Assembly: GCA_016705545.1 (NCBI GenBank)
Contig: JADIYA010000001.1
Location: 248,001-312,000, forward strand
Reading direction: 5' to 3'
Origin: Flavobacteriales bacterium
GTDB taxonomy: Bacteria; Bacteroidota; Bacteroidia; Flavobacteriales_F; PHOS-HE28
DNA length: 64,000 bases
The notes below the pieces were generated by a model, which saw nothing but the letters and a program-made list of their open reading frames with translations, did not search any database and was not told the DNA's origin. Shown piece by piece: positions 49,278 through 58,761 of this stretch (within the stretch, counting starts at the first letter, position 1; each line of letters begins with the position of its first letter). Made by a program: the position numbers and the translations under genes.

Positions 49278-49967
49278 TCAATCATTCTCCCCGGTGAACC
49301 GCACCACCTCTTCCTTGGTGCCGAAGAGCACCAGGATGTCGCCCTTTTCGGGAACGAAGTCCGGATCCATGACGCCCAGCGCCCCGAGCTTGATGGCGCG
49401 GCGGCCCAGGAAGCTCTTTTCGCTCTCTTTTCGCAGCACGGTGACCAGGCCCAACTGCCGCTGCCGCAGCTCCACGATCTGGTTCAAGGGCTTGCCCACG
49501 AATTTGTCGGGCACCACGATCTCGGCGATGATGAACCCGCCGGGCAATTCGAATTGATCGACCAGTCGACGCAGGTTGAGCTTGCGCGCGAGGCCCTCGG
49601 CAGCCTTCTCCTCCGGGTGCACGATGTCGGTGACGCCCATGGAATTGAGCACCATCTCGTGCAGGGGGTTGATCGCCCGGCTGATCACGCGCTTCAGCTT
49701 CAGGTTCACCAGCAGGGCGGTGGTCATGATGTTGGCGCCCTCATTCTCGCCGATGGCCACTACGGCGGCATCGACATCGTTGAGCGGCAAGGTGCTCATG
49801 GCCTGCGGATCGTTGCTCTCCAGGCACACCGCGTAGCTCACTTCGCTCTTGATGGCCTCCACCTTGTCCATGTCGTGGTCGATGGCGATCACCTCGTGGC
49901 CCATGCCCGTGAGCTTGATGGAGAGGTGCTTTCCGAAATTGCCGAGGCCGAACACTGCGATCTTCAT
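49278..49967 (-). CDS. trkA: TrkA/KtrA-type potassium uptake regulator
   Basis: 229 aa. N-terminal RCK Rossmann domain ('IAVFGLGNFGKHLSIKL', then 'VIAIDHDMDKVEAI') binds nucleotide; the C-terminal TrkA-C domain is at ~145-225. It forms the cytoplasmic gating ring of the membrane subunit encoded just upstream, with only a 6-nt gap. Confidence 0.94.
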   Translation of the reverse strand: MKIAVFGLGNFGKHLSIKLTGMGHEVIAIDHDMDKVEAIKSEVSYAVCLESNDPQAMSTLPLNDVDAAVVAIGENEGANIMTTALLVNLKLKRVISRAINPLHEMVLNSMGVTDIVHPEEKAAEGLARKLNLRRLVDQFELPGGFIIAEIVVPDKFVGKPLNQIVELRQRQLGLVTVLRKESEKSFLGRRAIKLGALGVMDPDFVPEKGDILVLFGTKEEVVRFTGEND

Positions 49968-49973
49968 GTGTGG

Positions 49974-51731
49974 TCAGTTGATGAGGATGTCCTCCTTGGG
50001 GTAACGGTACTTGCTCACTTGCACCTGGCGCAGGACGCTCACCAGCAGGGTCAGCGCGCTTACACGGCCTACGAACATCACCACGACAAGCGCGAGGCGA
50101 GCGGGATCGCCGAGCTCCATGGTGATGCCCATGCTCATGCCCACGGTGCTGAATGCGCTGAAGCACTCGAAGGCCACGGGCAAGAGGCCAAGACCGCTCT
50201 CGAGGCTGGCGACTACGCTTACCGAGAGGCCGAGGAAGACCAGCGACAGCACGATGGCCGCGAAGGCCCGCCGCGTGCTGAGGTTACTGATCTCGCGGCC
50301 GAAGAACTCGATGCGGCGGCGGCCGCGCGCGGTCGCGAAAATGTTCAGGGTGGCCACACCGAAGGTGGTGGTCTTGATGCCGCCCCCGGTGCTGCCCGGC
50401 GAAGCACCCACGTACATGAGCAGCAGAATGACCATGAGCGATGGGATGGTCAAGGAGCCGGTGTCCAAGACATTGAAGCCTGCTGTTCGCGGCGTGACAC
50501 CGGTGAAGAAAGCCGCGCTGAAGCGGCCCCAATAACTGGCATGCTCGGCCAGCCCATGATTCCATTCGAACACGAGGATGGCCGCCGTGCCCACCAGGAT
50601 GAGGAAGGCCGTGGAGAGCAGCACCAAGCGCGTGCTGAGGTTCACCACGCGCGGGTAACGGCTGCAGACCATGCCCGTGAAGACCCTGCGTATGCGCTCG
50701 TAAACCCACACGCGCACATAGCGGCTGAAATTGAACACGATGCCGAAGCCCAGGCCGCCGAATATGAAGAGCAACGAGACCACCCACATCAAGGGGTAGT
50801 TGAAGCGGAACGCCGGATCGTATAGCCCGAGGCTGTTGGTGCTGAAGCCCGCATTGTTGAACGCCGACACGGAATGGAAGACCGAGAAGAAGATGCGGTC
50901 GCCGGTGCCGGAGAATGACCCTGTCGGCAGGTTGATGTAAATGAGTACCGCGCCGACGAGCTCCACGATCAGCGTGAAGGCGATCACCTGAATGATGAAG
51001 GCCCGTGCGCCGCTGAGCGTTGTATTGGCGATGTCGCGCACGCGCAGCTGTTCCTCAAGCGAGCTGCGGCCCTTGAAGAAGAAGGCGAAGAAGCTGGTGA
51101 AGGTCATCACGCCCAAGCCGCCGAGCTGGATGAGCAGCAGCAGCACCCACTGGCCCATGGGGGTGAGGTCGCGGCCCACATCGATGGTGCTGAGCCCGGT
51201 GACGCACACCGCGCTGGTGCTGGTGAACACGGCATCGACGATACTGAGGGGGCGCGTGGTGGCATTGGGCAACAGGAACATCGCCGCGCCGATGGCGATG
51301 ATGATCAGGAAACTGCTGACGAAGAGGAGCGCAGGATTGAAGAGCGTGCTGTTGCGGCCGATCTCGAGCCGCGAGAGCTCGATGAAGGAGAAGAAGAGCA
51401 GGAAGACCAGCATTGGCCAATGACCCGTGCCACTGAACACCGCCCCGCTGGCCCTGGCCCCGATGAGCGCCAGCGCCGCCATGAACCAGATGAGCTCGGC
51501 CTTCCGGATGTGTTCACCGCGCAGGCCGGTGCGCAGCAGGCTGCCCAAGGTGACGAAGGCGGCCGCGATCACCAGGCCGAAACTGAGCTGCTCGAGCAGT
51601 CGATAGGTATTCACATCGCTCGTGTACCCGAACTCGAGCAGGATCAGGAAAGCCGTGAGGATGATGACCGTGACCCGCGCCAAGCCCACCACTTCCTTGC
51701 GGAGTACCGTGCGCAGAAGTGCTCGCTTCAT
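49974..51731 (-). CDS. TrkH/KtrB-type potassium transporter
   Basis: 585 aa. Four M1-P-M2 repeats; selectivity-filter-like segments include 'STSAVCVTGLST', 'AFNNAGFSTN', 'GVTPRTAGFN' and 'FSTVGMSMG'. An extra N-terminal ~130 residues with several helices makes it longer than plain KtrB. Start at 51731 (ATG), with a promoter element 35 nt upstream. It pairs with the following TrkA-like gene to take up potassium. Confidence 0.92.
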   Translation of the reverse strand: MKRALLRTVLRKEVVGLARVTVIILTAFLILLEFGYTSDVNTYRLLEQLSFGLVIAAAFVTLGSLLRTGLRGEHIRKAELIWFMAALALIGARASGAVFSGTGHWPMLVFLLFFSFIELSRLEIGRNSTLFNPALLFVSSFLIIIAIGAAMFLLPNATTRPLSIVDAVFTSTSAVCVTGLSTIDVGRDLTPMGQWVLLLLIQLGGLGVMTFTSFFAFFFKGRSSLEEQLRVRDIANTTLSGARAFIIQVIAFTLIVELVGAVLIYINLPTGSFSGTGDRIFFSVFHSVSAFNNAGFSTNSLGLYDPAFRFNYPLMWVVSLLFIFGGLGFGIVFNFSRYVRVWVYERIRRVFTGMVCSRYPRVVNLSTRLVLLSTAFLILVGTAAILVFEWNHGLAEHASYWGRFSAAFFTGVTPRTAGFNVLDTGSLTIPSLMVILLLMYVGASPGSTGGGIKTTTFGVATLNIFATARGRRRIEFFGREISNLSTRRAFAAIVLSLVFLGLSVSVVASLESGLGLLPVAFECFSAFSTVGMSMGITMELGDPARLALVVVMFVGRVSALTLLVSVLRQVQVSKYRYPKEDILIN

Positions 51732-51766
51732 GAGGCATGGCGGCAAGAGCCACCGGGAGGCCGCAC

Positions 51767-51774
51767 CAAAACTA
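51767..51774 (-). promoter_or_regulatory. -7 element for the potassium uptake pair
   Basis: TAGTTTTG on the minus strand, exact TAnnTTTG, 35 nt before the ATG. Confidence 0.6.
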
Positions 51775-51792
51775 AGGTTGCGAAGCCTGCTT

Positions 51793-54348
51793 TCACGGCA
51801 AAGGTGAGCGGTGCGCGGTGATCACTGCACGGCCATCCGACCCTACCAGCTCCAGCCCACCGTCGAGATTCAGGTCGCCAACCGCCCACCGGACTGCGCC
51901 CAACACCGGTGGTTCAGCACCCATGACCGCATACCGCCAAGCCCGGCCGGTGGCCTCCTCGACTTCACCAAAGGCCAGTTTGCCATCCGCGACGATGGCC
52001 GATCCTGAACGGGCCCGACTCGCATCGGATCCCGCGACGATCACCTCCGGTGCACCATCGCCATCGAAATCGCGGACTGCTATGAACGCCGCGTCCTCTG
52101 TTTCGCCGTCCAATCGATTCACGCGTACCGCCAGATCCTGGTCCATCCACATCACCCGTGTGTCCTTCACTTGCTGCCCGGCTTCTACAGCCAGCACCTC
52201 CTTTAACCGGGGGAGCGACAGCTTCACGGATTCCCGTGCATTCCCCTTGCGATCGAAGAGCTTCACCCTTCCCTCCGCATCCACGGCCATCAAATGGTCC
52301 TTGCCTGCGATCCGCAAGTGGCGGACGGCATCTGCCGGCGCGGCCTCGAGTTTCGGCGTGAGCCATCCCTGCACGGCCGCCCAATCGAGATCCACATTCA
52401 GCAAGCGGCCATCGCTCAAGGGGACGATGACCCGGTACTCGCGCGTGCCCTCATAATCGAGGACCGCCAGCGGCCATTCGGATTCAACCGGAAGCTTGAA
52501 CGGCAGGCCCACGTCCTTCCCGTTCCGATCGATCAGATGGACGGTGCGCGCCGTGCCCAGCAGCAATTGCAGCTTGCCATTCTTGAAGCGATCGACCTGA
52601 TGCACGGCACCGAGGATCGGGCCATCGAGCTGCCGCGACCAGAGCAGCTTGCCTGCGGCGCTGATCAAGTGGATGCGATGCAGGCTGTCCTGCACCAGCG
52701 CTTCGAGCGTGTTGTTGGTATGGTTGCGCACCAGATCAGGACGGCGCGTCACCGGCGCGCCCACCGGGCATTGCCAAAGCATCTTGCCAGCAGTCGCAAT
52801 TGCGCGCGAGGCCCCTTCGCGCGGAGCGCCTTGCGCGCCGATGGCCACGTGCACCAAGCCGCCGCTCGCAGGCGATACCTGCACGGAGAGCGCGCTCAAG
52901 CGTTGCAGCAGCGGCAGCCATTCCGTGAAGCCCTGCTCGCGCGCGGCGCTCAATCCCCGCCCGAGCAGTTCGCCACCTTGACCCGGGTCGCTCCACCAGG
53001 TGAAGGCCGCTTCATCGCTCATGCGCTTGAACCAATCCCGTGCGCGCGGCTGCTCCGCCAAGCTGCCGCCATCATTCCAAGCATCGATCGCTGAGCGCAC
53101 CGCATCAGCATCGTCGCTCATCACCGCATGGCGGCCCAGGATGGCCCACCACGGCTGCTGCGGGATCTCGGCGGCACGGCCCAGGAGCAACTCGAAGGGC
53201 TCCGCTGCGGGCATGCGCGTGATGCGCGTGCCGCGATGGTTCAGGGTATCGCACGGGGCCTGCGCGCAAGGCGCCTGGAGTTCTTCCAAGGCGCGATCCG
53301 GATCGGCGGTCTCGGCGATGAACCAGCGGCGCCCATCGGCCATTCCACGCGCCACACCAAGGCTGCCGCGCATCCAGGCGGCTGCGATCTCCGTGGATCG
53401 GGCACGCTCATCCAGTGCTTCGCGCGCTGACATCGCAGCTTCGGGGTCGCCCATATGCCGCACCTCGCACTGAACCGCATCGGCAGGGAGCACCCGTCCG
53501 ATTCCCCAGGCTCCCGCACCTTGGATATGGATGCTGGACAAGAGTGCATCATCACCTTCAGGCACCAGCAGGCCATTCAGCAGGATGGCGTCCGGCTTAG
53601 CGACCACATCGAGCGCGAGCCAACCGTCCGGAAGTCGCAAACGCTCGATCCGTGCCGGCTCCCAGATCTCGCTGAGCATGCTGCCCAGCCTCGCGGTGCT
53701 CACAACTACGCGCGCAACGGAGGCCTGGCCCAGTGTCGCGCGCGCCTTGGCGAAGCCCGCATCGGAGCTGAGCGGCGTGCCGCGCTCCAGTTGCAGCACG
53801 CATTCGTCGAGGGCAGTCGCGGAAGGCGAGAGCATCCACACGCCGTCACGCACGCATGCGGAGATCCCGCCCCATGCGCTGTCGTTCACGCACGAAACGA
53901 TGCGACCTTCAGAGAAGGCCAAGGCCTGTTCAGCATCAACGCCGAAAAGCATGGCCAGCTTTTCCTTCGGGAGACCGCCGTCGCTGCCAAGGAATATCGG
54001 ATCGGCGACCCCTTGGCCTGAGCGGAGCAGCGCCACGATCACCGATGACGAACCCAATGCCGAGCGAATCGATTGATCGCCGTCGAGTGTGCGCGTCGCA
54101 TGGGCCAAGGCCAACGTGAGCCGGCGCGCGCCGGCCCCCTGCTCCCAATCGGGCAAGAGCAAGGAAGTATGCAGGAAGCGATCCCAGGCGCCCAGCGCAC
54201 CGGGCACCTCGATGACGATGGCGGCTTCGGCAGGCACGGCGCTCCATGGATCGGTGGCTGGCGCCATCGGATTCTCCCAGCGCAACAGCACCCATGCCGT
54301 TGCGCCAACGATGGCGAGCAGCACGATGGCGATCAGGACGCGGCGCAT
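51793..54348 (-). CDS. Large membrane-anchored protein with C-terminal propeller-like domain
   Basis: 851 aa. A single N-terminal helix (~3-23) anchors it; no signal-peptidase site is obvious. Residues ~35-500 have a Bacteroidota-type beta/alpha region starting 'WSAVPAEAAIVIEVPGALGAWDRFL'. Residues ~520-851 look like a PQQ/FG-GAP propeller: repeated 'G.LLWSRQLDGPI', 'VHLIDRNGKDV', 'VRDFDGDGAPEVIVAGSD' and 'VGDLNLDGGLELVGSD', the last two with calcium-binding DxDGD-like loops. Function unknown; it may hold an envelope complex. It is a single gene, near the rnhB stop. Confidence 0.78.
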   Translation of the reverse strand: MRRVLIAIVLLAIVGATAWVLLRWENPMAPATDPWSAVPAEAAIVIEVPGALGAWDRFLHTSLLLPDWEQGAGARRLTLALAHATRTLDGDQSIRSALGSSSVIVALLRSGQGVADPIFLGSDGGLPKEKLAMLFGVDAEQALAFSEGRIVSCVNDSAWGGISACVRDGVWMLSPSATALDECVLQLERGTPLSSDAGFAKARATLGQASVARVVVSTARLGSMLSEIWEPARIERLRLPDGWLALDVVAKPDAILLNGLLVPEGDDALLSSIHIQGAGAWGIGRVLPADAVQCEVRHMGDPEAAMSAREALDERARSTEIAAAWMRGSLGVARGMADGRRWFIAETADPDRALEELQAPCAQAPCDTLNHRGTRITRMPAAEPFELLLGRAAEIPQQPWWAILGRHAVMSDDADAVRSAIDAWNDGGSLAEQPRARDWFKRMSDEAAFTWWSDPGQGGELLGRGLSAAREQGFTEWLPLLQRLSALSVQVSPASGGLVHVAIGAQGAPREGASRAIATAGKMLWQCPVGAPVTRRPDLVRNHTNNTLEALVQDSLHRIHLISAAGKLLWSRQLDGPILGAVHQVDRFKNGKLQLLLGTARTVHLIDRNGKDVGLPFKLPVESEWPLAVLDYEGTREYRVIVPLSDGRLLNVDLDWAAVQGWLTPKLEAAPADAVRHLRIAGKDHLMAVDAEGRVKLFDRKGNARESVKLSLPRLKEVLAVEAGQQVKDTRVMWMDQDLAVRVNRLDGETEDAAFIAVRDFDGDGAPEVIVAGSDASRARSGSAIVADGKLAFGEVEEATGRAWRYAVMGAEPPVLGAVRWAVGDLNLDGGLELVGSDGRAVITAHRSPLP

Positions 54349-54438
54349 GGGAACGCACAAAGGTGACAGGGCGCGCGAACGAGCACCGCTGGCGCAGGGG
54401 GCGCTTGCGCACAGGATGGTGTGGATCGCGGGCGGCGA

Positions 54439-55038
54439 TCAGAACAGCACAGGCTGATCGCTCAACAAGCGGAACGAGCGCCGATGATGCACGCACGCGC
54501 CGTGCATCGCGATGGCCGAGCGATGGTCGGGGGTCGGATAGCCCTTGTTGATGGCCCAGCCGTACTGCGGATGCGCATGATGGAGCTCACGCATGAGCGC
54601 ATCGCGGTGCGTCTTGGCCAGCACGCTCGCCGCTGCGATGCTGCGGAAGCGCCCATCTCCTTTGATCTGGCAGCTGTGCGCGATGCCGGGATAGGCCACG
54701 AACCGATTGCCATCGATCAGCAGATGCTGTGGGCTGATCTGAAGCGCTTCGATGGCGCGGTGCATGGCCAGGAAGGAGGCGCGGAGGATGTTGATCGAGT
54801 CGATCTCTCCCGGCCCAACCGCCGCCACGGCCCATGCTAAAGCACGCTCCTCGATCATCGGCCGCAGGTTCTCGCGTGCGGCTTCGCTCAGCTTCTTGCT
54901 ATCGTCCAGGCCCGGGAGGCGAACGCGCGGCGGCAGGATCACGGCCGCCGCCACCACGGGGCCTGCGAGGCAACCGCGACCGGCCTCATCGCAGCCGGCT
55001 TCAACGCGGCCTTGCTCGAGGTATGCTGCCAGCGCCAT
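54439..55038 (-). CDS. rnhB: Ribonuclease HII
   Basis: 199 aa. Cuts RNA in RNA/DNA hybrids, including single ribonucleotides in DNA. The catalytic 'CDEAGRGCLAGPVVAAAV' supplies Asp17 and Glu18; further metal ligands are in 'LLIDGNRF' and the C-terminal 'YGWAINKGYPTPDH'. The start at 55038 leaves a 4-nt gap to the glycosyltransferase gene; the longer frame overlaps that gene. Confidence 0.95.
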   Translation of the reverse strand: MALAAYLEQGRVEAGCDEAGRGCLAGPVVAAAVILPPRVRLPGLDDSKKLSEAARENLRPMIEERALAWAVAAVGPGEIDSINILRASFLAMHRAIEALQISPQHLLIDGNRFVAYPGIAHSCQIKGDGRFRSIAAASVLAKTHRDALMRELHHAHPQYGWAINKGYPTPDHRSAIAMHGACVHHRRSFRLLSDQPVLF

Positions 55039-55042
55039 CGGA

Positions 55043-56197
55043 TCAACGCTTGTCGTTCGGGTCGAGCCCAGCATCCTTGCACATCCGCTCAAAGCTTGTC
55101 CACAGGGCGTCGGCGGCCTTGTCCCAGGAGTAGCGCTGCGCGCGCTTCACTCCAGCCGCACGCAGCTGGTCGCAGCGCACCGGATCGCTCCACACATCGA
55201 AGAGCGCGCGGCTGATGTCGGCCACGCTGAAGGGGTCGCAGTAATGCGCGGCATCGCCAGCGATTTCGGGCAGGCAGGTCGCCTCCGCGGCCACCACGGG
55301 CACGCCGCAGCGCATGGCCTCGGCCACGGGGATGCCGAAGCCCTCGAAGTAGCTCACGAAGGCCAGAGCCTGGGCGCCGCCCAGTGCCTGGTGCAGCGCC
55401 TCTTGATTCAAGCGTCCTGTGAAGCGCACGCGGTCGCCGTGCCTCATGCTGGTGAACGCGTGCTGCATGCGATCATCCCACCAGAAGCGCTCGCCCACGA
55501 TGAGCAAGCGGGCATCGCTAGGATGCTCGGTCACGAAGCGATCGAAGGCGAGCAGCAGGCGCGCGATGTTCTTGCGCGGATGCAAGGACCCAACGCAGAT
55601 GAAGTACCGATGGCCCTCGGCGAATCGATCGCGCGCGGCTGCTTTCTGTTCATCAGTCAACGGGCTGAACATATCGCCTACACCATTGTACACCACGTCG
55701 ATGCGGCCCTCATCCACCTCATAGCGCACGGCGATGTCGCGGCGGCTGAACTCGCTCACCGTGGCGATTCGTGCGGCGTGGCGCGCGAAGCGCGGGAAGT
55801 ACGAGCGGTAGTAGCGGCTGTAGCGCTTGGGCAGGTCCTCGGGGTAATGCTCGAAGTTGAGGTCGTGGATCACGGCGAGCGCGGGTACATTGCTGCGCAG
55901 CGCGAGGAAGCCATCGGGGCTGATGAAGGCGTCGGCGCTGAGGGCCTTCAGCTTGCGCGGCAGGAGCCAATCGAACCAGATCCGATAGAGCAACGGATGC
56001 CGAGTGGGCGGGTGAATCACCACCGGCGTCACGTTCGGGGCGTAAACGAAACGCTTGTCGAAGGCCCGATCGAAGACGAACAGGAACTCGTGCTCCGGAT
56101 GCGCGAGCACGATGCGCCGCATGGTCTCGTGCGTGAACCAGCCGATGCCCTCTAGTTTATCCTCGAGCAGCAGGCGGGTGTTGACGGCAATGCGCAT
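55043..56197 (-). CDS. Glycosyltransferase family 4 (GT-B)
   Basis: 384 aa. Two Rossmann-like lobes. The acceptor lobe contains 'AVIHDLNFEHYPEDLP' and 'TVSEFSRRDIAVRY'. The donor lobe contains 'ICVGSLHPRKNIARLLLAFDRF' and the nucleotide-sugar motif 'FEGFGIPVAEAMRCGVPVVAAE' with the E-x7-E pattern. Acceptor and donor are unknown. It is 4 nt from rnhB, so probably co-transcribed. Confidence 0.9.
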   Translation of the reverse strand: MRIAVNTRLLLEDKLEGIGWFTHETMRRIVLAHPEHEFLFVFDRAFDKRFVYAPNVTPVVIHPPTRHPLLYRIWFDWLLPRKLKALSADAFISPDGFLALRSNVPALAVIHDLNFEHYPEDLPKRYSRYYRSYFPRFARHAARIATVSEFSRRDIAVRYEVDEGRIDVVYNGVGDMFSPLTDEQKAAARDRFAEGHRYFICVGSLHPRKNIARLLLAFDRFVTEHPSDARLLIVGERFWWDDRMQHAFTSMRHGDRVRFTGRLNQEALHQALGGAQALAFVSYFEGFGIPVAEAMRCGVPVVAAEATCLPEIAGDAAHYCDPFSVADISRALFDVWSDPVRCDQLRAAGVKRAQRYSWDKAADALWTSFERMCKDAGLDPNDKR

Positions 56198-56278
56198 TAA
56201 TGCTTCAGTGGGATTGCATTCAGGCCTGCTCTCGACGATATCCGGGAACCAGCACCTCTCATTCGGAAAACCGTTCTC

Positions 56279-58714
56279 CTACCCTCGCACCTCCGCCCCT
56301 GCCTCTTTCTCAAGCGCGGCACGTATCCGGCCGATGGCCTTTTCCACTTGCTCATCGGTAAGCGTCTTCTCAGCGTCCTGCAGGATGAAGCTGAGCGCAT
56401 AGCTCTTCTTGCCGGCTGGCAGCTTGTCGCCCTGGTACACATCGAAGAGACTCACGTCGCGCAGCAGCTTGCGCTCGGCGCTCATGGCGACTCGTTTGAG
56501 CTCATCGAAGCGCGTGGCGTCGGGGAGCAGCAGGCTCAGGTCACGGCGCACGCTGGGGAAGCGCGGCACCTCGGCATAGCCGATGGCGTTGGCCCGGCAG
56601 GCATCGAGCAGCGCCTCTTCATGCAGTTCCGCATAGTGCACCGGCTGCCCCACATCGGCTGCCTTGAGCTCTTTCTGCTTCACGGTGCCCAACACGCCCA
56701 ATCTTCGCTTGTGAACGAGCAGCTCAGCCGCCGAATCGAGCAATGCATGCTCGCAATCCACCCAGTGCGCTTGCACGAGCAGGCCGAGCCGAGCCAGGAT
56801 CGCTTCGATCTCTTCCTGCGCGTCCGTGCGATCGGCGAGACGATCGGTGCTGCGCCAGTTCTCGCGCCAGCGCTTGCCGGTGAGGGCCATCGACAGTGCT
56901 TCCGTTTCGCGCGAACCGTTGGAAGCGGCAGCATACATGCGGCCCCGTTCGAAGAAGCGCAGGTCGCGGTGCTGGCGGTTCGCGTTGTGGGCAATGGCCT
57001 GCAGGGCGCCGAAGAGCAGCGTGGGCCGCAACGCATCGAGCTCTGAACTGAGCGGATTGCTGGGCCGGATGAGCTGGGCTGTTCCAGCGACGCCACTGTT
57101 GACGCTCCGCTCCGTGCTCACCAGCGAAGGCGTCATGATCTCTCGGAAGCCGCGCGCGGCCAGGTGCGCGCCCAGCTCACGCCGCATGGTCTCCAGCGTG
57201 AGCGCCTCGTGCAGCACCGGAGGTGCCATCAAGCGCGCGGGCACCGGCACGCGATCGAATCCATGGATGCGCAGGATCTCCTCGATCACATCGGCAGGGC
57301 GCGATACGTCCACGCGATATGCGGGCACCTGCACCGTCAACGATTGCGCGTTATGGTCGAGTACGCGGAAATCGAGCAGCTCGAGCACGCGAATGATCGC
57401 ATCGGCGGCGATGGCGATGCCCGTAAGGCGCTCCACCTCGGCGAAGCGCAGCTTCACCTCCGCGCGGCTGCGACGGCCGTGATCGATATCGGTGATGCCC
57501 GAGGAGATGCGCGCGCCGCTCACTTCTTGCATGAGCAATGCCGCGCGCTTCAAAGCGTACACGGTGATCTCGGGATCGACCCCGCGCTCGAAGCGGAAGG
57601 AAGCATCTGTGTTCAATCCATGCCTGCGCGCCGTGCGCCGCACATGGGCCGGATCGAAGCAGGCGCTCTCCAGGAAGACGGCAGTGGTATCCTCGCTCAC
57701 GCCGCTGATCGCTCCGCCGAAAACGCCCGCAATGCACGCCGGCTTGCTCGCGTCGGCGATCACCAGGTCATCGGTGCGCAGCTTGCGCTCCACGCCGTCG
57801 AGCGTTACGAAGGGCTCATCGGTCGCGGCCTTGCGAACGATGATGCGCCCGCCCTCGAGCTGATCGGCATCGAAAGCGTGCAGCGGCTGGCCGAGCTCGT
57901 GCTGCACGTAGTTGGTCACATCCACCACATTGTTGATCGGTTTCAGACCAATGGCCAGCAGGCGGTCCTGCAGCCACTTCGGCGAGGGCGCCACCTTCAC
58001 CTGTGTAAGCGTGACGCCGCCGTAGCGCGGACAGGCCAGCGCATCCATCACTTCCACCTTCACCGCGAGGGCCTCATCGTCCTGTGCATAGCCCGAGACC
58101 TCGGGCAACTTCAACTCAAGCGCCTGCCCCTCGCGGTAGTTGATCGCTGCGATGAGGTCGCGTGCCACGCCCACATGGCCCATGGCGTCGGTGCGGTTGG
58201 GGGTGAGGCCGATCTCGAGCACGTGATCGCTGACTAAGCCAAGCTGCACCGCAGCAGGTGTGCCCGGTACTGCGGAAGGATCGAGCACAAGGATGCCCTC
58301 GTGGCTCTTGCCGATGCCCAATTCATCCTCTGCGCAGATCATGCCGTTGCTCTCCTGCCCGCGGATCCTGCTCTTCTTGATGACGATGGACGTACCATCG
58401 TTCAGGTTCAAGGTGCAGCCCACCGTAGCCACGAGCACCTTCTGCCCGGCTGCCACATTCGGCGCGCCGCACACGATCCGCAACGGTTCGCCTTGGCCGA
58501 CATCGACCACGGTAAGGCTGAGTCGATCGGCATCGGGATGCTTGGCGCACTCGAGCACTTCACCTACCGCCACGCCGGCCAGCATGCCTTTCACGGGCTC
58601 ATGCGCCGTAACGCTCTCCACTTCGAGGCCCGTGCTGGTGAGCACTTCGGCCGCTTGCTGCGGGGACAGGCCGGTATCGATGTATTGCTTGAGCCAATTC
58701 CAGGAGATGCGCAT
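56279..58714 (-). CDS. pheT: Phenylalanine--tRNA ligase beta subunit
   Basis: 811 aa. Starts at the family N-terminus 'MRISWNWLKQYIDTG' (58714). It has an OB-fold tRNA-binding domain (~40-150, 'LRIVCGAPNVAAGQKVLVATVG'), B3/B4 editing domain, B5 domains, a catalytic-like core domain, and a C-terminal FDX-ACB domain ('FPSVRRDLSLLLPD' to end). With PheS, which is not in this window, it charges tRNA-Phe. The promoter element lies 18 nt upstream. Confidence 0.96.
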   Translation of the reverse strand: MRISWNWLKQYIDTGLSPQQAAEVLTSTGLEVESVTAHEPVKGMLAGVAVGEVLECAKHPDADRLSLTVVDVGQGEPLRIVCGAPNVAAGQKVLVATVGCTLNLNDGTSIVIKKSRIRGQESNGMICAEDELGIGKSHEGILVLDPSAVPGTPAAVQLGLVSDHVLEIGLTPNRTDAMGHVGVARDLIAAINYREGQALELKLPEVSGYAQDDEALAVKVEVMDALACPRYGGVTLTQVKVAPSPKWLQDRLLAIGLKPINNVVDVTNYVQHELGQPLHAFDADQLEGGRIIVRKAATDEPFVTLDGVERKLRTDDLVIADASKPACIAGVFGGAISGVSEDTTAVFLESACFDPAHVRRTARRHGLNTDASFRFERGVDPEITVYALKRAALLMQEVSGARISSGITDIDHGRRSRAEVKLRFAEVERLTGIAIAADAIIRVLELLDFRVLDHNAQSLTVQVPAYRVDVSRPADVIEEILRIHGFDRVPVPARLMAPPVLHEALTLETMRRELGAHLAARGFREIMTPSLVSTERSVNSGVAGTAQLIRPSNPLSSELDALRPTLLFGALQAIAHNANRQHRDLRFFERGRMYAAASNGSRETEALSMALTGKRWRENWRSTDRLADRTDAQEEIEAILARLGLLVQAHWVDCEHALLDSAAELLVHKRRLGVLGTVKQKELKAADVGQPVHYAELHEEALLDACRANAIGYAEVPRFPSVRRDLSLLLPDATRFDELKRVAMSAERKLLRDVSLFDVYQGDKLPAGKKSYALSFILQDAEKTLTDEQVEKAIGRIRAALEKEAGAEVRG

Positions 58715-58732
58715 GGGATCCGTGACGGTCGG

Positions 58733-58740
58733 CGAAGATA
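58733..58740 (-). promoter_or_regulatory. -7 element for pheT
   Basis: TATCTTCG on the minus strand followed by CCGACC; it ends 18 nt before the ATG. Confidence 0.5.
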
Positions 58741-58748
58741 CCTGCGGG

Positions 58749-58756
58749 TACATTCG
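58749..58756 (+). promoter_or_regulatory. -7 element for the sterol desaturase gene
   Basis: TACATTCG followed by CCATC; it ends 5 nt before the GTG start. It is divergent from the pheT element, 8 nt away. Confidence 0.55.
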
Positions 58757-58761
58757 CCATC

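Noticed and set aside
49152..50825. 557-codon plus-strand frame over the trkA/trkH genes
   Set aside because: His/Glu/Ala-rich shadow of two clear membrane-transport genes.
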